DNA of 64,000 nucleotides from Sporobacter sp963675425 (GTDB lineage: Bacteria; Bacillota; Clostridia; Oscillospirales; Oscillospiraceae), in the NCBI GenBank assembly GCA_963675425.1, contig OY776214.1:620001-684000 (forward strand). The letters are read 5' to 3'. The translations under genes and the position numbers were made by a program. Every line of letters starts with the position of its first letter. The first letter of the stretch is position 1. Below are positions 8,604-16,077 of the stretch, piece by piece. The notes beneath the pieces were generated by a model that saw only the letters and a list, made by a program, of their open reading frames with translations, had not been told where the DNA came from and did no database searches.

Positions 8604-8641
8604 ATAACCCGTTCCTTTCTCGACAATAAGAATTTGAGTTC

Positions 8642-8670
8642 AGTGTACAAAAAACGCGGTATACTGTCAA
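8642..8670 (-). promoter_or_regulatory. Promoter of the URO-D family gene
   Basis: Minus-strand -35 TTGACA (8665-8670), a 17-bp spacer and -10 TACACT (8642-8647). Between it and the alcohol dehydrogenase stop, 8700-8800 holds AT-rich partial inverted repeats (CGTATCATATAAC...GGTTATACG) that could be a regulator site. Confidence 0.75.
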
Positions 8671-8835
8671 GAAACGCGAAGGGGAATCGACGAATTCAGA
8701 AAATCCGACGAAAACGTATCATATAACAAATGGTTATACGGACAAAGCGCCATGTGGCTCATGTTATACGTTTATACCGAATTGAAATACCGGCTCATCC
8801 AGCTTAAAAAGCTCGTAATTTACGGCTGTACGCCC

Positions 8836-9945
8836 TTATGTTTCTCCACCGATGACGACGACATTCTTCAGCGCGCCGCGCTCGGCGTCCGCAAACGCCT
8901 CGTTGAGCGTATCCAGTGAAAAGCGGCGTGTCAGCATGCTGTCGATATCAACGATGCCCTTCCGGTACATGTCCATATAAACGGGCAGGTCGCGACGGAG
9001 ATTCAAGGCCCCCATGACACTGCCTGTAAAACTTTTTCCGGACAAAAATTCCATAGCGCAAAAATCGTCCATCATCTCGTCCTCCATACGGGCGTGGCCA
9101 ATAACGCATACGGCGCCCCAGGGCGCCGTCATGTCCATGGCCTGGCGCTTAATGCCCTTACCGGCTGCGGCAATAACCGTATAATCCGTGCCGTATTTAT
9201 AGATATCCTTAACCGCTTCAACAGGATCGCATGCCCTGGGATTAATTGTATGCGTCGCGCCGCACTTTTTGGCCAGCTCCAGCTTGCTGTCTACCATGTC
9301 AATGGCAATGACGGGGCACGCGCCCGATACCCGCGCGCCCTGCACCGCCGACAAGCCAACGCCGCCGCAACCGATGACGGCGACCTTTTCACCGGGCTTT
9401 ACCTGACAGCGGTTCAAAATCGCGCCAAAGCCTGTAATGAAGCCGCAGGCCATCGCCGAGGCGGCGGGATACGGAATATCGTCATCAATTTTACACAAAG
9501 CCGATTCATGGCAGTTGCAGTACTCGGCAAATCCCGTCGCCGTGAGATTGGTCTGAATTGGTACGCGCCCGTCAGCGCGCGTGTACGGCCCCGGCTGCTT
9601 GAAGCCCAGTTTTGGGAGCTTCTCGCAGTACCATGTCCGCCCGTGCAAGCAGGGGTCACACTGCCCGCAGCCTTGGCGGATTACGCAGCAGACAACCCGG
9701 TCTCCGGGCTTTACGTATGTAACACCGGGACCCACGGCGTCCACAACGGCGGCGATTTCATGTCCGGCCGTGGCACAGCCCTCAAACGAGCCGTGCTCGC
9801 CGCGCACGCCGTGGATATCGCTATGGCAGATTGTGCAGGTCATCACCTTCAGGCGGACTTCCTCTTCTTTCGGCTCGGCCAGCTCCATAACCTCTATGGA
9901 AAACGGCTGGCCCATGCCCTCAACAACAGCTACTCTGCATTTCAT
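8836..9945 (-). CDS. Zinc-dependent alcohol dehydrogenase (MDR superfamily)
   Basis: 369 residues; oxidises an alcohol to an aldehyde, or the reverse, with NAD(H). Catalytic zinc ligands are seen in CTICHSDIHG and GHEIAAVV. The structural zinc site has four Cys (CGQCDPCLHGRTWYC), and the Rossmann motif is VAVIGCGGVGLSAVQGA. It resembles class III/benzyl alcohol dehydrogenase-like enzymes. The ATG at 9945 is preferred over a GTG at 9954 because GGAAGGAAGG lies 8 bases upstream. It is 30 bp downstream of the SDR gene and probably shares its promoter. A dehydrogenase pair beside glycyl radical enzymes would fit oxidation or reduction of an alcohol/carbonyl intermediate. Confidence 0.9.
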   Translation of the reverse strand: MKCRVAVVEGMGQPFSIEVMELAEPKEEEVRLKVMTCTICHSDIHGVRGEHGSFEGCATAGHEIAAVVDAVGPGVTYVKPGDRVVCCVIRQGCGQCDPCLHGRTWYCEKLPKLGFKQPGPYTRADGRVPIQTNLTATGFAEYCNCHESALCKIDDDIPYPAASAMACGFITGFGAILNRCQVKPGEKVAVIGCGGVGLSAVQGARVSGACPVIAIDMVDSKLELAKKCGATHTINPRACDPVEAVKDIYKYGTDYTVIAAAGKGIKRQAMDMTAPWGAVCVIGHARMEDEMMDDFCAMEFLSGKSFTGSVMGALNLRRDLPVYMDMYRKGIVDIDSMLTRRFSLDTLNEAFADAERGALKNVVVIGGET

Positions 9946-9975
9946 CAGGCGCACCTTCCTTCCATAATATCATGC

Positions 9976-10749
9976 TCAGCGCATGGTTCCTCCGCCGTCA
10001 ACGGCAATCGTTTCTCCGGTCATATACAACTCCTCCTGTGCGAGAAACAAAATCATCTTAGCCACGTCGATCGGCTGGCCAACGCGCCTCAGCGGATTCA
10101 TCTTCGCCACCATATCAAAATGCTCCTTCGGCGTTGTGGCGTGCATGGGCGTGTCAATCATGCCGGGGCAGACGTTGTTGATAATGATGTTGTCCGGGCC
10201 AAACCGGCGGGCAAAACTTTTAGTCTGGACGATGATGCCCGCTTTCGACGCGACATAGGCCGCGCTGCCGACGCCGCCGCCGTAAGCCGTAACGGAGCTG
10301 ACGTTGACGATGCGCCCGAAGCCCTTTTTCTGCATATGCGGAATGACGGCCCGCATGAAGTTATAATGGCCGATGAGGTTCGTATCCAGTACCTTGTGAT
10401 ATTGCTCGACAGACGTCGTCATCAATATATCGCCGCCCATCTGGCCTCGCTCCCGGTCGGCCTCGACGCCGGCGTTATTGACCAAAATGTCGATCCTGCC
10501 ATACGCTTCAACAATTTCGCTGACGGCCCTTAAAACACTTGCCTCATCAGAAACGTCACACACGATGCTCATCACCTGGTCCGAAAAGGCCCGGATCTCT
10601 TTTTCAACCTTGCTAATGGACGGCTGCCCGCGCCCGATCAGAACAACTGCAGCCCCCTGCTTCGCCAGCTGGATTGACGTTTCGCGCCCGATACCCTTGC
10701 CCGCACCCGTAACGGCGGCCACTTTGCCGGTTATACCATAGTCAATCAT
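9976..10749 (-). CDS. Short-chain dehydrogenase/reductase (FabG-like)
   Basis: 257 residues, NAD(P)-dependent. The cofactor motif TGAGKGIGRE is at residues 16-25, NNAG near 92, a catalytic Ser in NVSSVTAYGG, and the YVASK catalytic Tyr-Lys pair follows. The C-terminus ends in the common SDR pattern ETIAVDGGGTMR. It could act on a 3-hydroxyacyl or a cyclic alcohol; the family does not decide this. GGAGACG precedes the ATG. It is the first gene of a two-gene unit with the zinc alcohol dehydrogenase. Confidence 0.9.
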   Translation of the reverse strand: MIDYGITGKVAAVTGAGKGIGRETSIQLAKQGAAVVLIGRGQPSISKVEKEIRAFSDQVMSIVCDVSDEASVLRAVSEIVEAYGRIDILVNNAGVEADRERGQMGGDILMTTSVEQYHKVLDTNLIGHYNFMRAVIPHMQKKGFGRIVNVSSVTAYGGGVGSAAYVASKAGIIVQTKSFARRFGPDNIIINNVCPGMIDTPMHATTPKEHFDMVAKMNPLRRVGQPIDVAKMILFLAQEELYMTGETIAVDGGGTMR

Positions 10750-10838
10750 TGTTACGTCTCCTTTATCAATTTTTCGCTGTAACGGTTTTGCGCAAACTCC
10801 GGCCTCCTTTACCTTCTGGTAATTTTTTCTATAATATT

Positions 10839-10866
10839 ATTTTATCACTCAGATGAGCGCTGTCAA
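10839..10866 (-). promoter_or_regulatory. Promoter of the SDR-alcohol dehydrogenase unit
   Basis: Minus-strand -35 TTGACA (10861-10866), a 16-bp spacer and -10 TAAAAT (10839-10844), giving a leader of about 80 nt before the SDR gene. Confidence 0.75.
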
Positions 10867-10911
10867 GAATTGCAAGTATGCCGCAAAAGCGGTATGGACG
10901 CATCCGGAATA

Positions 10912-10942
10912 TAAAAAAGCCCGTCCCAATAAAGGACGGACT
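10912..10942 (-). terminator. Terminator of the glycyl radical activase gene
   Basis: The minus strand shows a 9-bp stem (10934-10942 with 10918-10926, one G-T pair) and a 7-nt loop followed by six T residues. Confidence 0.88.
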
Positions 10943-10972
10943 TTTATAGTCGTTACAGGCTTGGCCTGCGAA

Positions 10973-11932
10973 TCAATGGATGATGACGGGCAAACCCATG
11001 TCCTCCAGCTGCTTTTTGCGGGCCTGCATCAGCTCGTCGGACGGAGGTGTAGCTTCCAGGACCGGCTTATTGCGACCGAGGCGGTCCCATTTCGTGACGC
11101 CGAGCGCGTGGTACGGCAGCAGCTGCACCACCTCGACGGCGTCGCCGAGCTCCTTGATGAATTTGCCGTATTTATCAAAATCCTCCACCGAATCATTGTA
11201 CATCGGGATAACGGGGATACGCAGCTGGAACTTGCCGCCGGCCGCCGCAATCTTCCGGGCATTTTCCAGAATCAGCTCGTTGGGGACGCCGGTGCCGCGC
11301 TTGTGCATCTCGCTGTCCATATGCTTGAGGTCATACAAAAACAGGTCGGTGTACGGCAGGACCTTCTCAATCCATTTCCAGTCGGCAAAGCCCGTGGTAT
11401 CCACCGCCGTATGTATGCCCTCGGCCTTACAGCGCTTTAACAGCTCCAGTGTGAATTCGCCCTGGCTGAGGCATTCGCCGCCGGAAACGGTAACACCGCC
11501 GCCGGATTTTTTGAAAAACGGGACGTCGCGCCGTACACGCTCCATGATCTCGTCCACGGTGTAGTCCGTTCCGCACATGTAAAGCGCCTTCGAGGTGCAG
11601 ACCTCGGCGCATTTGCCGCAGTTGTCGCACTTGTTCCTGTCTACGGTAACGAGCGTGATTTCCTCGTCGCCCGTCAGGGATTTTTTCTTTTTACCGGGCG
11701 AGATGGCATCGTGCGGACAGACGGTCAGGCAGTTGCCGCACTTTTCTATACCGACGCATTTGATCTCCATCCAGTTGAGCTCCGTCGGGAATTCCTGCGA
11801 TTCCGGGCTGTGGCACCACAGACAGCGCAGCGGACAGCCCTTCATAAACACCGTCAGGCGGATACCGGGACCGTCATGGACGGAAAAGCCCTGAATATCG
11901 TAGAATTTCCCGGTCAGTTCTTTGTTTTCCAT
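10973..11932 (-). CDS. Glycyl radical enzyme activating protein (radical SAM)
   Basis: 319 residues; uses S-adenosylmethionine and a 4Fe-4S cluster to install the glycyl radical on a partner enzyme. The radical SAM motif is GCPLRCLWC (Cys33, Cys37, Cys40). Two further ferredoxin-like clusters follow (CGNCLTVCP and CDNCGKCAEVC), as in activases of glycerol dehydratase, HPA decarboxylase and related enzymes but not of pyruvate formate-lyase. The ATG at 11932 has GGAGGAG upstream; the frame is open 40 codons further but overlaps the regulator gene. It is the only activase in the window, so it probably serves both glycyl radical enzymes at 13.4 and 16.1 kb. Confidence 0.95.
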   Translation of the reverse strand: MENKELTGKFYDIQGFSVHDGPGIRLTVFMKGCPLRCLWCHSPESQEFPTELNWMEIKCVGIEKCGNCLTVCPHDAISPGKKKKSLTGDEEITLVTVDRNKCDNCGKCAEVCTSKALYMCGTDYTVDEIMERVRRDVPFFKKSGGGVTVSGGECLSQGEFTLELLKRCKAEGIHTAVDTTGFADWKWIEKVLPYTDLFLYDLKHMDSEMHKRGTGVPNELILENARKIAAAGGKFQLRIPVIPMYNDSVEDFDKYGKFIKELGDAVEVVQLLPYHALGVTKWDRLGRNKPVLEATPPSDELMQARKKQLEDMGLPVIIH

Positions 11933-12038
11933 AATCTCCTCCATAAGCAGTTTTGCTGCGGGGATATAATTAATTGATCTTATTCTAAACGAAAAAGCAA
12001 AAGGCGTAAAGTATCTATTTTGCATATGGTTATAAACA

Positions 12039-12935
12039 TTATGTATTATCATTCTGCTCGTGAATATCCCTGAACTGCTCTACAAACAACGCAACGGCGG
12101 GATTGCTAGGATTTTTCTTCCACAGAACAATTTCAATAACATCCGGATACTCCGGTACCCAGACAAACTTTAAGTTGGGATTGTTACGTAACGCGTGATT
12201 CTCGTTGAGCGCGAAGATCCCGTATCCCGCCTCCAGCCATAAGGCCAGCGTGCCGATATCTGGCGCTTCGAGGGTTTTCGGCCTGAAGGCAATTTTCTCC
12301 AAGCGATCCGGCGATTGAGCGATATAGGGAGATTCATTTTCCCCAAGCGCCAAAAACGTTTCGTTTTGAAAATCTATAAGCCGGAGTTCTTTTTTCGAGG
12401 CCAGCGGGTGCGCTTTGGGGATAACCAGCATGGTTCTGGCTTTTCCGACGGCAAGATAGTCATACGCATTTTCATCGTTCAGCTCAAACAACGATGTAAA
12501 ACCCAAGTCCACGTCTCCGCTTGTAACACCCCGGCGTAGATCCGCCAAAGTATGGCGGGACAGGTTCACCCGGACGTTGGGATATTTTTCATGAAAGCTT
12601 TCCAACGCGAGGGAATACGGCGGGCAGATCAGCTGTCCTTCTATCATACCGACATTCAGATTTCCGGCAAAACCCCTATGGACGGCGCTGGCTTTCTCCA
12701 CAAGCATCTGATATTCCTCGTTCAGCCGTGTAAGGCCTTCAGCCATAAGCTCCCCGGCCGGCGACAGCCGAATCGTCTTTTTTTCCCGGATGAAGAGCTC
12801 CATGCCCAGCTCGTCCTCCATCGCCGCAATCTGTCGGCTGAGAACCGGCTGCGACATATAAAGCCTGTCGGCCGCGCGCGTAAAACTACGGCACTCCGCC
12901 GCGGTTAAAAAGCACTTAAGCTGAGAAGTATTCAT
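12039..12935 (-). CDS. LysR family transcriptional regulator
   Basis: 298 residues. The N-terminal helix-turn-helix (MNTSQLKCFLTAAECRSFTRAADRLYMSQPVLSRQIAAME, given here only as the pattern of residues 1-40) is standard LysR. The rest is a periplasmic-binding-fold effector domain. The start at 12935 has ACGGAGGG 6 bases upstream. It lies between the activase (same strand) and the divergent glycyl radical enzyme, the usual place for a LysR activator of a catabolic cluster. The inducer is presumably a pathway substrate or intermediate. Confidence 0.92.
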   Translation of the reverse strand: MNTSQLKCFLTAAECRSFTRAADRLYMSQPVLSRQIAAMEDELGMELFIREKKTIRLSPAGELMAEGLTRLNEEYQMLVEKASAVHRGFAGNLNVGMIEGQLICPPYSLALESFHEKYPNVRVNLSRHTLADLRRGVTSGDVDLGFTSLFELNDENAYDYLAVGKARTMLVIPKAHPLASKKELRLIDFQNETFLALGENESPYIAQSPDRLEKIAFRPKTLEAPDIGTLALWLEAGYGIFALNENHALRNNPNLKFVWVPEYPDVIEIVLWKKNPSNPAVALFVEQFRDIHEQNDNT

Positions 12936-13366
12936 GCCGATCCCTCCGTTAATATCAGAGTTTTTCCACATTAACCGCTACCTTAAGTGTACCATATTTC
13001 TAACGATGAAACAATAAATAGCCCCCGTTGTTCCCTGACACATTGCGGCAAAATGTCGGCACGGCAAAACACCCCTCGAAACCAACCATAATGTGCTGTG
13101 CGCAGCTTTAGAGCATGTAAGCAAAGCGGATAGATATTTCAGAGGGAAAATGGGACTTCGGGATGTAAGCGTCTTATAAAAGCTGCCGTTTATTTGCACG
13201 ATATGTAAGGGTTCAGACCATTTCCTATAATGTTATGCCTGATTCAACATAACCTCATCTATAATTTGCATATATCATCGCACCGTATCCGATTTAAAAA
13301 TAATGGCTTCCGTGTTATATTAGTATATAGTATTACTGTATGAACGCACCTTTGGGAGGTATTTTT
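12936..13366. other. 430-bp divergent intergenic region between LysR and first glycyl radical enzyme
   Basis: No convincing gene. It should contain LysR binding sites and the enzyme's promoter. A weak promoter can be read at 13293-13321 (TTTAAA, 17 bp, TATATT), with -35 off consensus as expected for an activator-dependent promoter. TTTGCATAT occurs at about 13265 and again at about 12021 before the activase, a possible shared site. Confidence 0.5.
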
Positions 13367-15820
13367 ATGTATAAACTAAATCCAATATCCGACCGCGTGG
13401 CCGCGATGCGCGAAAAATACCGCACAACGCAGCCTGAAGTCTGCACGGCGCGCTATCGGCTTATCACCGAGTTTTATATGCAGAATCCCGATATGACCGG
13501 GATTCTGAAACGCGCCAAAAACTTTAAAAATATCTGCGAGCACATTCCGGTGCGCATCGACGACGGCGAGGTCATCGTCGGAGCGCAGTCCGGCAAATAC
13601 CGCGCCACGGCGCTGTATCCGGAAAACACCGTTCAGTGGCTCAAGGACGAGGTGGAAAGCCGGTTTATCTCCACCCGCTCCATCGACCCGTATATCCTCG
13701 CCGAGGACGACCGGGATTATATCCTGTCCACCGTCGACTTCTGGCTCAAGGAATGCATGAGCGCCAAAACGGATGCTCAGATCATCGACGAATATTTCCC
13801 CATCGCCCGAAACGGCGTCACCAATTTCGGCCCCAGCGGCCAGACCAACACACCCGTCGGCCATTTCTGCACCGGCTACGACACGGCCATTCGCAAAGGC
13901 TTTACCGCCATCAAGGAAGAGGCCGAGCAAAAAAGAGCCGAGCTTATTGAAAAAGCCCTACCCGGCGACACCATCGATCAGTACAATTTCTACCGGGCCG
14001 TTTCCATCGTCTGCGACGGTATGATCATTCTGACAAAACGTTACGCCCGGCTTGCCGCCGAGAAAGCGGCGGCCGAGACGGACCCGGCGCGCAAAAAAGA
14101 GCTTGAGGCGATGGCCGAAGCGCTTGACTGGTGTATGGAAAAGCCATGCCGTACGTTCCACGAGGCGGTCCAATGCCTGTTTATGTACCAGACGTGCCTG
14201 TGCCTGGACGCCAATCTGCACGGCATCAGCTTCGGCCGCATTGATCAGTATCTCGGCGATTTTTATAATGCCGACTTAAAAGCCGGACGTATCACGCCGG
14301 ACTACGCGCAGGAGCTGATGGACCTGTTTTACCTGAAGGTGGCGGAAATGAACAAAGCCTGGGGCTTTGGGCCGACACTCAGTAACCCCGGATACAACAG
14401 CGGCCAGCTGATGACCCTCGGCGGCATCGACAAGGACGGGAACGACGCGACCAACGCCGTGACTTATATGATGCTGCAGGCCTCCGGCCGCCTTATTTTG
14501 CACGATCCCCCACAGGCGCTCCGGATCCATAAAAACACGCCGCCAGAGCTGTGGGAGGCCGCCATCGAGACCACAAAGATCGCCGGCGGCGTCCCGACGT
14601 TTGAAAACGACGAAGTCATCATCCCCGCGCTTATGAGTCGCGGGCTGTCTCTGGAGGACGCCCGGGACTATACGCTCATCGGCTGCGTCGAACCGGCGGG
14701 CTGCGGAACTGAGTGGCCCGCCTGCGGCGGCTCCGGCCAGGAAAGCTATATGAATCTCGTCAACATACTCTGGACCGCCATCAACGACGGATATCTGCCC
14801 ATGCCGCCTGTCGTCATCGAGCGGCTGCCGGCCGGCTCTCCAACGCCCGAACCGCCGAAGGACCGCGTAGGCCTTCCGACGGGCCGCCTGTACGACATGA
14901 AAAGCTTTGACGAGGTGAAGGAAGCCTTCAAAAAGCAGGTGGAATGGTTTGTCAAATGGCACCATATGAACATCAATTCCTTCGAATACGTCGCCAGGGA
15001 GGTCCTGCCCCAGCCCGTCGTATCCGCCACGATGGCCGGCTGTATGGAAAAAGGCGCGGACGTCATGTACGGCGGCGCGAAGTATAACTCCACCGGCAAT
15101 TCCGGCGTCGGCATCGGCAATGTTGCCGACAGCCTCAACATCATTCGCCACTGCGTCTTCGACAAGAAAATCTGCACCGCCCGCGAGCTGTACGACGCCC
15201 TGATCAATAACTGGGAGGGCCACGAGGCGCTGCGCAGTTACATCCTGAACGAAGCGCCGCATTACGGCAACGGCATCCCCGAAGCCGACGAGATGGCCGG
15301 CTGGGCGGCCAAGGTTTTTGCCGACGCCGTCAACGCAACATCCGGGCCGCGCGGCCGTTCAAGCGCCGGGCTTTATCCTGTGACGATCAACGTCATGTTC
15401 GGAAAAATCACAGCCGCCACACCGGACGGACGAAAAAAATACGAGCCGCTGGCCGACGGCATCGCCGCGCCGCAGGGCTACGATAAAAACGGCCCCACCG
15501 CCGTCATCTCCTCCATTTCGCACATCGACCAGAGCGATTTCCCGAACGGGACGCTTATGAACCTCAAGTTCCATCCCACGGCGCTGGCCGGCGAGGAAGG
15601 CGTGCGCAAGCTGTCGCAGCTGATCGGGACGTATTTCGACATGGGCGGCATGGAACTGCAGATCAACGTCGTCAGCTCCGACACGCTTAAGGCGGCACAG
15701 AAGGACCCCGGCGACTATAAAGACCTGGTCGTGCGTGTGGCAGGCTTCTCGGCCTATTTTGTGGAGCTGGCCAAGGACGGCCAGAACGACCTGATCCGGC
15801 GAACCGAGCTGGCTATGTAA
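13367..15820 (+). CDS. Glycyl radical enzyme, PflD/diol dehydratase-like, paralog 1
   Basis: 817 residues. A catalytic thiyl Cys lies in IGCVEPAGCG (Cys440), followed by Glu442 as in dehydratase and decarboxylase branches. The glycyl radical loop RVAGFSAYFVEL places the radical at Gly793 near the C-terminus. The extended motif GCVEPAGCGTEWPACGG has three extra Cys after the active Cys; I do not recognise it from glycerol, propanediol, choline, isethionate, hydroxyproline or arylacetate enzymes. The start at 13367 has GGGAGG 7 bases upstream (the upstream ATG at 13340 lacks one). It needs the activase at 10973-11932. The substrate is unassigned; the closest visible relative is the next gene. 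Confidence 0.93.
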   Translation: MYKLNPISDRVAAMREKYRTTQPEVCTARYRLITEFYMQNPDMTGILKRAKNFKNICEHIPVRIDDGEVIVGAQSGKYRATALYPENTVQWLKDEVESRFISTRSIDPYILAEDDRDYILSTVDFWLKECMSAKTDAQIIDEYFPIARNGVTNFGPSGQTNTPVGHFCTGYDTAIRKGFTAIKEEAEQKRAELIEKALPGDTIDQYNFYRAVSIVCDGMIILTKRYARLAAEKAAAETDPARKKELEAMAEALDWCMEKPCRTFHEAVQCLFMYQTCLCLDANLHGISFGRIDQYLGDFYNADLKAGRITPDYAQELMDLFYLKVAEMNKAWGFGPTLSNPGYNSGQLMTLGGIDKDGNDATNAVTYMMLQASGRLILHDPPQALRIHKNTPPELWEAAIETTKIAGGVPTFENDEVIIPALMSRGLSLEDARDYTLIGCVEPAGCGTEWPACGGSGQESYMNLVNILWTAINDGYLPMPPVVIERLPAGSPTPEPPKDRVGLPTGRLYDMKSFDEVKEAFKKQVEWFVKWHHMNINSFEYVAREVLPQPVVSATMAGCMEKGADVMYGGAKYNSTGNSGVGIGNVADSLNIIRHCVFDKKICTARELYDALINNWEGHEALRSYILNEAPHYGNGIPEADEMAGWAAKVFADAVNATSGPRGRSSAGLYPVTINVMFGKITAATPDGRKKYEPLADGIAAPQGYDKNGPTAVISSISHIDQSDFPNGTLMNLKFHPTALAGEEGVRKLSQLIGTYFDMGGMELQINVVSSDTLKAAQKDPGDYKDLVVRVAGFSAYFVELAKDGQNDLIRRTELAM

Positions 15821-15852
15821 TTACCCAAAAACCATATAAGCCCCCCCTCAAT

Positions 15853-15884
15853 AAAATCCGTCCGGGAAAACGGGCGGATTTTTT
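15853..15884 (+). terminator. Terminator between the two glycyl radical enzymes
   Basis: A 12-bp stem (15853-15864 with 15871-15882, one G-T pair) and 6-nt loop ends in a T run. The two paralogs are therefore separate transcripts. Confidence 0.9.
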
Positions 15885-16077
15885 CCCTGATTAAAAGTTA
15901 CCCCCGCGCTTTTTCGGCTGAAGAATATACACGATATCAACAGACCGATAACAATATAGAATAGGTTGAAACAGCCAAGTGTATATAAAACGCCGGGGCG
16001 GCGTGCTATACTATAAGGAAGAAAATAGCATATTCAGCAAGAAGACATATACAATTTATCCTAACAGGAGGTCCGCC

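Noticed and set aside
9094..10533. 479-codon open frame antisense to the alcohol dehydrogenase and SDR genes
   Set aside because: It spans two real genes and their gap, and its translation is rich in His/Arg/Ala with no family pattern.
12978..13199. 73-codon minus-strand frame between LysR and the first glycyl radical enzyme
   Set aside because: No ribosome site, no similarity, and it lies in a region expected to hold promoters.
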